Assembly (NCBI RefSeq): GCF_028649435.1
Contig: NZ_JAQSIN010000002.1
DNA from: Curvibacter microcysteis
GTDB taxonomy: Bacteria > Pseudomonadota > Gammaproteobacteria > Burkholderiales > Burkholderiaceae_C
DNA: 64,000 bases
Strand: one strand, 5' to 3'
In this document: positions 43,138-51,594 of the stretch, piece by piece
How positions within the stretch are numbered: the first letter of the stretch is position 1
Layout of the letters: each line of letters opens with the position of its first letter
The notes under the pieces: model-generated
Seen by the model: the letters and a program-made list of their open reading frames with translations, nothing else
Databases searched by the model: none
What the model was told of the DNA's origin: nothing
Made by a program: the position numbers and the translations under genes

Positions 43138-43950
43138 ATGACCGATCTGAGCAAACGCCAGCTGCTGCAGGGCAGCGTGTTGATGACGGCAGGCGCCGTC
43201 ACCGCCTGTGCCACGCCGGCCGACCCGGCCGCACCCCGGCCAGGCAGCCAGCCCTTCAGCGTCAGTCCCACCACGGTCCCGATCGATGCAGGGGGCTCGG
43301 CTCCGGCCCAGTCTTTCCCTGTGCGCCGCATCTACTGCATCGGGCGCAATTACGCGGCGCACGCGCGCGAGATGGGTTCTGATCCGACGCGCGAGCCCCC
43401 GTTTTTCTTCCAAAAACCCAGCGACGCCATCCAGTACGTGGCGCCGGGCCGGGTGGCCGACCACCCCTATCCCAGCCTGACCCGCAACTACCACTACGAG
43501 GTCGAGTTGGTCGCGGCCCTGCACCGGGGTGGACGCAACATCCCGCGTGAGCGAGCGCTCGATTGCGTCTATGGCTACGCCTTGGGGCTGGACATGACCC
43601 GGCGTGATTTGCAGCGCGGCATGGGCGACCAGAAGAAGCCCTGGGAAATCGGCAAAAGCTTTGACCAATCCGCCCCCATCGGGCCCATCTACCCGGTGGC
43701 CCGGACCGGGCACTACACGGCGGGGGCGATCTGGCTCAAGGTCAACGGACAAACCAAGCAACAGGCCACGCTCAACCACATGATCTGGTCGGTGGCCGAG
43801 CAGATCAGCCAACTGTCCGAGGCCTTCGAGCTGTTCCCCGGGGACTTGATCTATTCGGGCACCCCGGAGAACGTGGGCCCCGTGGTCCGTGGGGACTTGA
43901 TCGAGTGCCACATCGACGGTCTGCCAGAGCTCAGCCTGCGCATCGTTTGA
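43138..43950 (+). CDS. Fumarylacetoacetate hydrolase-family protein with export signal
   Basis: 270 residues. The FAH domain is complete: VRRIYCIGRNYAAHA, metal ligands E121 and E123 in YHYEVELVAAL and D152 in LGLDMTRRD, then WEIGKSFDQSAPIGPI and GDLIYSGTPENVGPV. It resembles fumarylpyruvate hydrolases. Before the domain is SKRQLLQGSVLMTAGAVTAC, which looks like a Tat-type or lipoprotein signal with the lipobox VTAC at C24. AAAAGGAGAC precedes the ATG. The family is normally cytoplasmic, so the signal is odd. The AraC regulator upstream is 113 bases away. Confidence 0.83.
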   Translation: MTDLSKRQLLQGSVLMTAGAVTACATPADPAAPRPGSQPFSVSPTTVPIDAGGSAPAQSFPVRRIYCIGRNYAAHAREMGSDPTREPPFFFQKPSDAIQYVAPGRVADHPYPSLTRNYHYEVELVAALHRGGRNIPRERALDCVYGYALGLDMTRRDLQRGMGDQKKPWEIGKSFDQSAPIGPIYPVARTGHYTAGAIWLKVNGQTKQQATLNHMIWSVAEQISQLSEAFELFPGDLIYSGTPENVGPVVRGDLIECHIDGLPELSLRIV

Positions 43951-44236
43951 CGCCGCGGCGCCGTCGCGCTGCGGCGGCGCTTTCCGGTCGAAATGGTTTC
44001 AGTTTGTAGCTTTGTCGCCTGGGTGTCTTGTTCGGCCCGCCGGGGCTCGGGACAATGCGGCCGACGCGTGGTGCCGCCCCTGAGCCACGGGTTTTTCAGT
44101 GCACCCCAACCTGAAATTTTTCGCTTGGCAAGCCTTGGGCGACCAGGGCATCAGGGTAAAGCCGAGGCAGGTTTTGGGCTATCTGCGACAATCTCGCCTC
44201 CCGAAAATTTTGACCGTTCGAAGAATAACTTTCTAA

Positions 44237-44767
44237 ATGAGCACTCTGACCACCGTTGAGATCCGTCCTGCCACCTTGCGAGATGCCAAAACCGTTGCCG
44301 AAATCCACACCGTGGCCTCTCAGGCCGCTTACAAAGGAATTGTTCCCGACGAGTACCTGAAGTCGTCTTCGACCGAAAAGCGTGTCGCCCAATGGCGTGA
44401 AGCCATCGAATACTGCGAGCCCCAGGTCCAAGTGGCCATGGACGAAGGCAAGGTCGTTGGCTTTGTCGGCTTCGATCGCTCGCGTGACCCGAAGTCCCGC
44501 CCCACCACCGGCGAAATCTGGGCCCTTTACGTGTTGCCCTCCCACTGGGACAAGGGCGTTGGCCTGGCCCTGTGGGACGCTGCCCGCGACGGCCTGTCCG
44601 AAGAAGGTTGCACCAACGTCACCGCTTGGGTGCCGCTGCGCAACGAGCGCGCGATGCGCTTCCTGGAACTGGCTGGTTTCAAGCGCGAGCTGACCACGGC
44701 CAAGACCACCCCCATGGGCGCCATCAAGCTGGAGGAAATTCGCCTCAAGCGCGCCGACCTCAACTGA
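44237..44767 (+). CDS. GNAT-family N-acetyltransferase
   Basis: 176 residues. The acetyl-CoA-binding motif A is in EIWALYVLPSHWDKGVGLALWDAARDGL, of which LYVLPSHWDKGVGLALWDAA is diagnostic. The C-terminal NERAMRFLELAGF is motif B. The substrate is unknown. It is monocistronic and followed by an intrinsic terminator. The 286 bases upstream contain no gene that I can support. Confidence 0.87.
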   Translation: MSTLTTVEIRPATLRDAKTVAEIHTVASQAAYKGIVPDEYLKSSSTEKRVAQWREAIEYCEPQVQVAMDEGKVVGFVGFDRSRDPKSRPTTGEIWALYVLPSHWDKGVGLALWDAARDGLSEEGCTNVTAWVPLRNERAMRFLELAGFKRELTTAKTTPMGAIKLEEIRLKRADLN

Positions 44768-44819
44768 GGTCAACAGCTCGGCCTTGCCGGGCAGGTCAGT
44801 GAAGGGCTGCGAGGCCAAC

Positions 44820-44850
44820 AGGCCACGGTCGAAAGGCGGTGGCCTTTTTT
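44820..44850 (+). terminator. Rho-independent terminator of the acetyltransferase gene
   Basis: AGGCCAC-N12-GTGGCCT then a run of T to 44850, 53 bases after the stop codon. Confidence 0.82.
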
Positions 44851-44879
44851 GCGTGCTTGTTGACCTGGCGGCGCCGGCG

Positions 44880-44915
44880 AAAAAAAGCCCCAATCGGCAG
44901 GAAGCCGTTGGGGCT
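44880..44915 (-). terminator. Rho-independent terminator of the chemotaxis receptor gene
   Basis: On the minus strand AGCCCCAA-CGGC...GCCGA-TTGGGGCT followed by seven T residues. It faces the terminator at 44820-44850. Confidence 0.85.
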
Positions 44916-44984
44916 GGGGCCGCTGGTGCGGCGCTCCTCGCCTGAGCCGACGCCCGCTTGGGCGCCATGCCTTGCCGTGCAAGC

Positions 44985-46748
44985 TCAGAAGCTTTCCCAG
45001 TCGTCATTCCCGCTGGTGCTGCTGGCTTTGGGCGCGTTGGCCAAGGCCGGGGCTTTGGCGGTCGCACGTTGGGGGCTGCTCAGGCTGGCTTGGCTGGGGC
45101 GTTTGAGGGCCGGTGCGGCCGGCGCACGGGCGGCTTGAGGGGCGGGGGTGTGACGCGGCTGTGCGCTGCTCCCAGCCATGTTCAGGGCTCCGCCCTGGAG
45201 CTTGAAGGCACTGACCACCTCCGCCAGGCGTGCCGCCTGGTTGCGCAGGCTGTCGGCCGCGGCCGCGCTCTCCTCGACCAAGGCCGCGTTTTGCTGCGTC
45301 ACCTGGTCCAGCTGGTTCACCGCGTCGCCCACCTGGGCGATGCCGCTGGACTGCTCGTTCGACGCGTTGGAGATCTCGCTGATCAGCGAGCCCACACGCT
45401 TCACCTGGGTCACGATCTCGGTCATGCTTTGGCCGGCTTCGTCGACCAGGCGCGTGCCAGCTTCCACTTTCTCGACGCTGCCGCCGATCAGGGTCTTGAT
45501 CTCCTTGGCCGCTTCGGCCGAGCGCTGCGCCAGCGAGCGCACCTCACTGGCCACCACCGCAAAGCCCCGGCCTTGCTCGCCGGCGCGGGCCGCTTCCACC
45601 GCCGCATTCAGCGCCAGGATGTTGGTCTGGAAGGCAATGCCATCGATGGTGCCGATGATGTCGCTGATCTTGTTGGACGCGGCTGAAATCTCCTGCATGG
45701 TCTGCACCACCTGGCCCACGACCTGGCCCCCTTTTTCGGCCGCCTGCGAGGCTTCGGTGGCCAAGCGATTGGCTTGCTGCGCGGTGTCGGCATTGGTCTT
45801 GACGGTGCTGGTCAACTCCTCCATCGAGGCGGCTGTCTCTTCGAGGTTGCTGGCCTGGGACTCGGTGCGCTGGCTCAGGTCGGCGTTGCCGGTGGCGATT
45901 TCGGCCGAGCCCGTGGCGATGCTGTCGCTGCTGTGGCGCACCTGGCTGACCACGTCCACCAGGCGGTCGTTCATGTGCTGCAGGGCCAGCAAGAGGATGG
46001 CCGGTTCGTCCGTGCCTTCGGTGTGGATGGTGGAGGTCAGGTCGCCTGCCGCCACGGTCTCGGCCACCTGCATGGCTTCGTTCAGCGGCGCTGTGATCGA
46101 GCGGGTGAGGGCCATGGACAACAGCACGCCCAGAACGAGGGCAATGGCAATCAAGACCAGGGTCAGCTGCACCGCTTGAGCGTAGTCGCGGTTGGCCTGT
46201 TCGTTGGCCATCGCCGCCCCCTGGTCATTGATGGTGATGCTCTTTTGCAGGGCTTCATCGGTGGCTAGGAAGGCCTTGCCCGCTTCTGTGGTGGAGACTT
46301 TGCGGGCTTCACGCTCACCGGCGTCTCCACTGGCGGACAAACTCAATACTTTTTTGTCGACTTCCAGATAGGCCGCCCAGCGTTCTTTGACCGCGTTCCA
46401 AAGTTGCTGCTCTTCGGGTGAAGAAATCAGTTTTTCGTAGTGGGCGAAGGTATCGGGTACCCGGGTACTCAGCACACGGTTGTGACGTTCCTCCTGCACT
46501 TTCTTGAGCTCGGGCGTGTCTTCCAAGATGTGGCGCAAGCTGACCCGTCGAACTTCGTTCATCGCCGTGCGGACTTCCCCCAAGGCTTTGATGCTGGGCA
46601 ACCAGTTGGTGCCCAGTTCGTTGGCATTGGCATTCACCCGCCGAATTTCATAGAGACCCACACCTCCGATCAGGCTCAGCAGCAGCAGGATCAGGCCAAA
46701 GCCCAAGCCCAGTCGGGCGCCAATCTTGAAGTTTCGAAGGAATTGCAT
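44985..46748 (-). CDS. Methyl-accepting chemotaxis protein
   Basis: 587 residues. A first membrane helix (about 10-32) and a second (about 191-213) flank a four-helix-bundle periplasmic sensor of about 160 residues. A HAMP domain and the cytoplasmic signalling coil follow, with the CheA/CheW tip GIAFQTNILALNAAVEAARAGEQGRGFAVVA (diagnostic core NILALNAAVEAARAGE). The protein ends in DDWESF, resembling the NWETF tether for CheR/CheB of high-abundance receptors. The ligand is unknown. It is a single gene; 341 bases upstream hold no other gene. Confidence 0.95.
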   Translation of the reverse strand: MQFLRNFKIGARLGLGFGLILLLLSLIGGVGLYEIRRVNANANELGTNWLPSIKALGEVRTAMNEVRRVSLRHILEDTPELKKVQEERHNRVLSTRVPDTFAHYEKLISSPEEQQLWNAVKERWAAYLEVDKKVLSLSASGDAGEREARKVSTTEAGKAFLATDEALQKSITINDQGAAMANEQANRDYAQAVQLTLVLIAIALVLGVLLSMALTRSITAPLNEAMQVAETVAAGDLTSTIHTEGTDEPAILLLALQHMNDRLVDVVSQVRHSSDSIATGSAEIATGNADLSQRTESQASNLEETAASMEELTSTVKTNADTAQQANRLATEASQAAEKGGQVVGQVVQTMQEISAASNKISDIIGTIDGIAFQTNILALNAAVEAARAGEQGRGFAVVASEVRSLAQRSAEAAKEIKTLIGGSVEKVEAGTRLVDEAGQSMTEIVTQVKRVGSLISEISNASNEQSSGIAQVGDAVNQLDQVTQQNAALVEESAAAADSLRNQAARLAEVVSAFKLQGGALNMAGSSAQPRHTPAPQAARAPAAPALKRPSQASLSSPQRATAKAPALANAPKASSTSGNDDWESF

Positions 46749-47030
46749 GGGGGTAACTCTTTGATGATGGAAATGATTGAAAAATACTTTTCTCTGTTGA
46801 AAATGATATCACAGAATCATTTGCAAGTCACTTGAGGTAATTTGAACAAAAAAACGTATTTTTTTTGATCAAATTTATGAAAATCATGCAAGAAAGTTTT
46901 CCGTGCCACCATGGGTGAACACCCTAGGTGTGAAAAATGATATTTTTTAGGCTGCTCGTCTGAGTCATGGCCAGGGCTCTAAAGCCTTGTCGGGTGCCGA
47001 CAGGGGGGGCGACGCGACCTCACCCGCGTG
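46749..47030. other. A+T-rich intergenic region upstream of the chemotaxis receptor
   Basis: No gene seen. Positions 46770-46950 are strikingly A+T-rich for this genome. It must contain the receptor's promoter on the minus strand. I looked for a flagellar sigma-28 promoter and did not find a convincing one. Confidence 0.45.
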
Positions 47031-47056
47031 GGCCTGCGCCAGCATGGGCGCAGGCC
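47031..47056. terminator. Hairpin after the esterase gene
   Basis: GGCCTGCGCC-N6-GGCGCAGGCC, a 10-bp perfect stem 34 bases after the esterase stop on the minus strand. No U-run. Confidence 0.45.
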
Positions 47057-47089
47057 GCCTCGCGTTGGGTGGCGTGACGGGCCGTTGGC

Positions 47090-48016
47090 TTACTTGACCG
47101 CCCAGCACTGGCGGTCGACGTATTGCAGGGCGTCGGGCAGGGCGTCGCGGAAGACCAGCCATTCATGGTCACCATCGATCACCCGCAATTCCACCTGCTT
47201 GGGCTGGATCTGGTACAGGCGCCAGTACAGGTTGGCGGACATGGGGGCGATGCCCAGGTAGTCGTGGTCGCCCGACACGATCCACATCGGTACCCGGTGG
47301 GGGTTGGCGCGGTAGCTGTCCAGGGCCGCAGGGTAGTTGAGGGCCTTCCAGGTCTCGGCATCGAACTGACCATTGCGGGTGAACTGAGGCGTGCGTCGCG
47401 CCGCTGAGGTCTCGGGGGGCAGGGGGTCGTAGATGGCGGGGCTGATGACAGCTGCGCTGCAGAACTTGTCGGGGTAGCGCAGCGACAGGTTCAGCGCCCC
47501 ATAGCCGCCCATGGAGAGGCCCCCAATGGCGCGCCCGCTGCGCTCTTTTTGCACGCGGTAGCGCGCTTCAATGTAGGGCAGCAAGTCGTTCATGATGGCC
47601 GTGCCCGCCTTTTCGGCTGCCCCGTCCGCCCACCAGGACGCCGGCCCAGCGGTGGGCATGACCACCACCGAGGGGCGCATCAGGCCACGCTTGATCAGGC
47701 CGTCCAGGGTCTCCACGGCCCCGCCTTTGGTGCGCCATTCGTTTTCATCGCCACCTGCGCCGTGCAGCAGGTAGACCACCGGGTAACGGCTGTCGCCCGT
47801 TTTGTAGGCGTCGGGCAGGTAAACCGTGAATTTGACCGGCCGACCCAGAGCGGTCGATGGGGCCTCGTCGGCCAGCACCTCGCCAGCCTGGGTGCTGGGC
47901 GCCAGGGCGCTCAAGCAGGCCAGCAAGGCGAGCGCGCTGAGCCCGCGCTGGAGGCGGGAGCGTTGCGCCGATGGCGCTGCATGCTGTTTGGGGGATGCGG
48001 AAATAGCAAAAACCAT
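47090..48016 (-). CDS. Exported esterase, esterase D/enterochelin esterase-like family
   Basis: 308 residues. A signal peptide (about 20-44, LSALALLACLSALAPSTQA) is followed by an alpha/beta hydrolase domain. The nucleophile elbow is IGGLSMGGYGALNL. SGDHDYLG holds the likely acid and DGDHEW the catalytic His. AAGGAGACACCC precedes the ATG. The family hydrolyses acyl or feruloyl esters of sugars and related small molecules; the substrate is open. It stands alone and diverges from the methyltransferase. Confidence 0.85.
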   Translation of the reverse strand: MVFAISASPKQHAAPSAQRSRLQRGLSALALLACLSALAPSTQAGEVLADEAPSTALGRPVKFTVYLPDAYKTGDSRYPVVYLLHGAGGDENEWRTKGGAVETLDGLIKRGLMRPSVVVMPTAGPASWWADGAAEKAGTAIMNDLLPYIEARYRVQKERSGRAIGGLSMGGYGALNLSLRYPDKFCSAAVISPAIYDPLPPETSAARRTPQFTRNGQFDAETWKALNYPAALDSYRANPHRVPMWIVSGDHDYLGIAPMSANLYWRLYQIQPKQVELRVIDGDHEWLVFRDALPDALQYVDRQCWAVK

Positions 48017-48206
48017 GGGTGTCTCCTTGTGCGGGGGTCAGGCACTCCAACGCCAGCGGTTGGCGTGGTGCCTGGGCCATTCTGCGGTGGTCTCGGCCGT
48101 TATGCACCGCTCGTCGGAGACACCTCCCGCCCCGTGCCGGGCCATTTGGGGGCTGTGGCGAAGTCTTTGTCGCTGCTGCGTCGTGGCCAGCGGCCACAAT
48201 CGGGGT

Positions 48207-49382
48207 ATGACTGACATTTCAAGCGTTTCCTGGACCGACGCCTCCGGCCAGCCCCAGCTCGCGCGCTGGCGTTCCGAGGCCGGCGTGCCGGCCCCCACCA
48301 AATGGACTCTGGCCGACGACACCCTGAACGCCAACACGGCCTACCGCCTGGTTTGCGAGGGCACAGCCCTGATCTGGCAGGGTGACTTCCAGAACGCACG
48401 CCAACTGTTGCAAGCGCTGGCGCGCCGGGTGGACCGCAAGCCGCGCAAGCTCAAGGCCCCGGCCACCCAATTGGCCGAGGCGTTTCACCAGCACCGCCAG
48501 GGCCAGGCCCAGCGGGCCCGCTTGCTGGGCATGTTGCTGGTGCCCGTGGCGGCAGACCGCAGCGTGCCCTTGCGCCGCGCGCCCGATGTGCGTCAAGCCT
48601 TGGCTGAGGTCTGGGGCCCGGCCGATGCCCAACCCTCCCTGGTGACCCTGCGTGAACTGCAAGGCCTGGTAGGCGCTCACGAGTGGCGTAAAAAAGGGGT
48701 GGAGATCCCTGCGCTGGGCAAGGGGCCGAACAACCGCATCCACCCGCATTACGGTGTGTTTTCGCCGGTGCGCGGTGAGTACGTCGATCTGGTGCGCCAG
48801 GCGCCCTGGCCGGCCGCGATGGCGGGCGACGCCGTGGCTTTTGACATTGGGGTGGGGACTGGCGTGCTGTCGGCCTTGCTGGCGCGGCGCGGTGCCCGCC
48901 AGGTGTTGGCCACCGACCAGGACCCCCGTGCCCTGGCCTGTGCCGAAGCCAATTTGCGCCAACTGGGTGTGGCCAACGCGGTGCGCTTGTTGCAGCAGGA
49001 TCTGTTCCCCGAGGGCCAGGCCGCCTTGGTGCTGTGCAACCCACCTTGGCTGCCGGCCCGCCCCAGTTCACCCATTGAGCATGCCGTCTACGACCCGGAC
49101 AGCCGCATGCTGCGCGGGTTTCTGGCGGGCCTGGCCTCGCATCTGATGGCGCAGGGTGAGGGCTGGCTGATCTTGTCTGACCTGGCCGAGCATTTGGGGT
49201 TGCGCACGCGTGAGCAACTCATGGGCTGGGTTCAAGAGGCTGGGTTGCAGGTGCTGGGCCGCCTGGATGCACGTCCCCAGCACCCCAAGGCCAGCGATGC
49301 CAACGACCCGCTGCACCGCGCGCGGGCCGCGGAAGTCACCTCGCTGTGGCGCCTGGGGCATGCGTCCCCGTCGGGCGTTTGA
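48207..49382 (+). CDS. Class I SAM-dependent methyltransferase, HemK/RsmC-like
   Basis: 391 residues. AFDIGVGTGVLSALLARRGA is motif I, ATDQDPRALACAEANL motif II, and LCNPPWLPA the N-P-P-W/Y motif IV used for methylation of amide or exocyclic nitrogens. The N-terminal 190 residues are less conserved and could be a target-binding domain. It could modify a protein glutamine, an rRNA base or a small molecule; I cannot decide. It is single, with a GGTG...CACC hairpin at 49390-49413 following. Confidence 0.83.
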   Translation: MTDISSVSWTDASGQPQLARWRSEAGVPAPTKWTLADDTLNANTAYRLVCEGTALIWQGDFQNARQLLQALARRVDRKPRKLKAPATQLAEAFHQHRQGQAQRARLLGMLLVPVAADRSVPLRRAPDVRQALAEVWGPADAQPSLVTLRELQGLVGAHEWRKKGVEIPALGKGPNNRIHPHYGVFSPVRGEYVDLVRQAPWPAAMAGDAVAFDIGVGTGVLSALLARRGARQVLATDQDPRALACAEANLRQLGVANAVRLLQQDLFPEGQAALVLCNPPWLPARPSSPIEHAVYDPDSRMLRGFLAGLASHLMAQGEGWLILSDLAEHLGLRTREQLMGWVQEAGLQVLGRLDARPQHPKASDANDPLHRARAAEVTSLWRLGHASPSGV

Positions 49383-49489
49383 TTCGTTCGGTGGCCCCAA
49401 ACGGGGGTCACCGGCGCGCCGCCATGAAGGTTTGGCCGGGTTTGTCCCGGGCTGCAGTGGGGACGTCAGGCGCTACGATCCCGTTTTTA

Positions 49490-49503
49490 TGAAACTGGTT
49501 TCA
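49490..49503. promoter_or_regulatory. PtxS-type operator upstream of the LacI-family gene
   Basis: TGAAACTGGTTTCA: inverted repeat TGAAAC/GTTTCA with two central bases. It matches the PtxS operator TGAAACCGGTTTCA except at one central position. Confidence 0.75.
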
Positions 49504-49524
49504 GCGCCAAGCGGCTTGGCGTGT

Positions 49525-49538
49525 TGAGACTGGTTTTG
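49525..49538. promoter_or_regulatory. Weak second PtxS-like site
   Basis: TGAGACTGGTTTTG, three differences from the consensus; centre 35 bp from the first site and just before the coding start. Confidence 0.3.
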
Positions 49539-49540
49539 AC

Positions 49541-50680
49541 TTGACCCGAATAGCCCTTCCTGTGCCAGCCTCCTCCGCTCCCAAACCGACCACTGCAGCC
49601 CCCGCTGTGCCCAGCCCGGGGCGTGCCACCATCGCCGACGTGGCGCGTGAGGCCGGCGTGTCCAAGGCCACGGTCTCTCGATTCCTGAATCACCGCGACA
49701 CCTTGCTGTCGCCCGACATCGCGGCCCGGGTGGAGCGTGCCGTCAGTGCCCTGGGCTATTCGCCGAGCCCGATGGCGCAGGCGCTCAAGCGCGGGCGCAG
49801 CCGCTTGATCGGCCTGGTGGTGGCCGATGTCACCAACCCCTATTCGGTGGCGGTGCTGCGCGGTGCCGAGCAGGCCTGCCAGGAGGCCGGCTACCTGGTG
49901 ATGCTGTTCAACCTGGGCAATGACAGCGGACGCGAGCGCGAAGCCATGGCGGCGCTGGCCTCGTATCAGGTGGAGGGCTTCATCCTCAACACCCTGGGGC
50001 GTGACCCCGACGCGGCCACCGAGGCCACGCGCCAGGGCCGGCCCGTGGTGTTGGTGGACCGGCGCCACAGCGGCATGCAGGCTGACTTTGTCTCGCTGGA
50101 CAACGCCCAGTCGGTGCAGATGGCCCTGGCCCATTTGCAGGCTCAAGGTTGGCGAGAACTGCTTTATGTGACCGAGCCGGTGCGCGGCGTCAGTTCACGC
50201 GCCGAGCGCGAAGCCGCCTTCCGCGAAGCCTGCCACCAGTCGCAACAGGGCGGGGTGGGGCCTGCACTGACAGGGCAGACCTTTGAAAGCCACGAAGCCC
50301 TGCCTGAGGCCCCCGAGGCCCCGATGCAGGCCCTGATGTCCGCTCTGCAGGCCCTGCGTGAACGGGCCGGTGCGCGGCCAGCCGCGGTGCTGTCCAGCAA
50401 CTCGGTGGTGACCCTGCGCCTGAGCGCGGCCATGGCTCGCCTGGGCTGGCAGTGGGGGCGCGAGCTGGGCTTGGTTGGTTTTGATGACACCGACTGGGCG
50501 CCCCATGTGGGGCCGGGCATCAGCACCATCGCCCAACCCACCCACGATCTGGGCCGCCTGGCTGCCAGCTGCCTGCTGGAGCGTCTGCGCGGCCTGACCT
50601 TGGCGCCGCGCCAGATCCTGCTGCCCGGCACCTTGCTGGCCCGTGGCTCGTCCCAAGCGCTGAACCCTGAGCGTCTCTGA
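49541..50680 (+). CDS. ptxS: LacI-family regulator, PtxS-like (2-ketogluconate regulon)
   Basis: Up to 379 residues. The LacI helix-turn-helix is ATIADVAREAGVSKATVSRFLN, with diagnostic core GVSKATVSRFLN, and the hinge MAQALKRGRSRLIGLVV. A periplasmic-binding-like ligand domain follows, with the end LGLVGFDDTDWAPHVGPGIST. The operator upstream and two more before the next operon have the PtxS sequence. PtxS of Pseudomonas is a repressor released by 2-ketogluconate; identity here is inferred from operator sequence and neighbouring kgu-type genes. No ATG is available; TTG 49541, GTG 49562 and GTG 49607 are all possible, the first giving a Pro/Ala-rich N-terminal extension. Confidence 0.82.
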   Translation: MTRIALPVPASSAPKPTTAAPAVPSPGRATIADVAREAGVSKATVSRFLNHRDTLLSPDIAARVERAVSALGYSPSPMAQALKRGRSRLIGLVVADVTNPYSVAVLRGAEQACQEAGYLVMLFNLGNDSGREREAMAALASYQVEGFILNTLGRDPDAATEATRQGRPVVLVDRRHSGMQADFVSLDNAQSVQMALAHLQAQGWRELLYVTEPVRGVSSRAEREAAFREACHQSQQGGVGPALTGQTFESHEALPEAPEAPMQALMSALQALRERAGARPAAVLSSNSVVTLRLSAAMARLGWQWGRELGLVGFDDTDWAPHVGPGISTIAQPTHDLGRLAASCLLERLRGLTLAPRQILLPGTLLARGSSQALNPERL

Positions 50681-50696
50681 ACCCTGGCGTGCGCAA

Positions 50697-50727
50697 GCGC
50701 TGCGTTCAGGCAGCGCCTCAGGGTTTC
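50697..50727 (+). terminator. Terminator-like hairpin after the LacI-family gene
   Basis: GCGCTGC-GTTCAG-GCAGCGC (50697-50716) with an outer ACCCTG/CAGGGT pairing to 50722 and then TTTCTTCT. Confidence 0.55.
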
Positions 50728-50741
50728 TTCTGATTTCAAAC

Positions 50742-50755
50742 TGAAACCGGTTTCT
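50742..50755. promoter_or_regulatory. PtxS-type operator 1 of the transport/catabolic operon
   Basis: TGAAACCGGTTTCT, one base from the perfect PtxS consensus; only the last base differs. Confidence 0.78.
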
Positions 50756-50763
50756 TAAACTTA

Positions 50764-50777
50764 TGAAATCGGTTTCA
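50764..50777. promoter_or_regulatory. PtxS-type operator 2 of the transport/catabolic operon
   Basis: TGAAATCGGTTTCA, one base from consensus. Its centre is 22 bp from operator 1, two helical turns, so two dimers could bind the same DNA face. Confidence 0.78.
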
Positions 50778-50866
50778 GGCGGCTGCATCCAGCCGGCCAA
50801 ACCAGGGCTCAACCGGGCCAGCCGCGCGCACTTGAAGCGCGTCGGCCGGCCTCAGTGGAAATCAAC

Positions 50867-51538
50867 GTGAACTACAGCTTTCAATTTGAAGATGTGCTGG
50901 CCGCCTGGCCGCTGCTGCTCAAGGGCACCTGGATCACGGTGCAGCTGTCGCTGCTGGCCACCGTGCTGGGCCTGGCCGTGGCCATCCTCGGTGCCTGGGG
51001 CAAGACGGCTGGGCCACGCCCGCTGCGCTGGCTGATCCAGGTCTACATCGAGCTGATCCGCAACACGCCCTTCCTGGTGCAGCTGTTCTTTTTCTTTTTT
51101 GCTTTGCCGGCCATTGGCTTGCGTTGGAGCGCCTACACCGCGGCGCTGACTGCCATGGTGATCAACCTGGGCGCTTACGCCACCGAGATCATCCGCGCGG
51201 GGATTGAGGCCATCCCCAAGGGGCAGATCGAAGCCGGGCTGGCGCTCAACCTGAAGCGCTGGGAGATCTTCCGCTTCATCATCCTCAAGCCGGCGCTCAA
51301 GGCCATTTACCCGGCACTGACCAGCCAGTTCATCTTGCTGATGCTGAGCTCGGCGGTGGTGTCGGTGATCTCGGCTGACGACCTGACCTCGGTCGCGGCC
51401 AACCTGCAGTCGCAGACCTTCCGCAGCTTTGAGATCTACATCGTCGTGGCCTTGATCTACCTGGGCCTGTCGATGCTGTTCTCGGCCTTGTTCAAGCTGA
51501 TTTACCAGTGGGGACTGAACTACCCCGACCGGCGCTGA
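50867..51538 (+). CDS. Polar amino-acid-type ABC transporter permease 1
   Basis: 223 residues with five membrane helices. The N-terminal FEDVLAAWPLLLKGTWITVQLSL is the HisM/GltJ-type start and the EAA loop is EIIRAGIEAIPKGQIEAGLAL. GTG at 50867 has GGA seven bases before it; an in-frame GTG at 50855 has no ribosome site. It is the first gene of the operon that follows two PtxS-type operators. The transporter class normally imports amino acids or opines, but context suggests a sugar acid. Confidence 0.87.
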   Translation: MNYSFQFEDVLAAWPLLLKGTWITVQLSLLATVLGLAVAILGAWGKTAGPRPLRWLIQVYIELIRNTPFLVQLFFFFFALPAIGLRWSAYTAALTAMVINLGAYATEIIRAGIEAIPKGQIEAGLALNLKRWEIFRFIILKPALKAIYPALTSQFILLMLSSAVVSVISADDLTSVAANLQSQTFRSFEIYIVVALIYLGLSMLFSALFKLIYQWGLNYPDRR

Positions 51539-51594
51539 GCCGCTTCACCCAGCCCGGCCCCGCCCCGACCCCCAGGTCATTGGAGATTTGTCCC

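Noticed and set aside
43990..44006. Another PtxS-like site (GAAATGGTTTCAG)
   Set aside because: The half-site spacing is one base short and the left half does not match; not next to a sugar-acid gene.
46749..47030. Flagellar sigma-28 promoter of the chemotaxis receptor
   Set aside because: A TCAAGT-like element is present but no GCCGATA-like -10 at the required distance.
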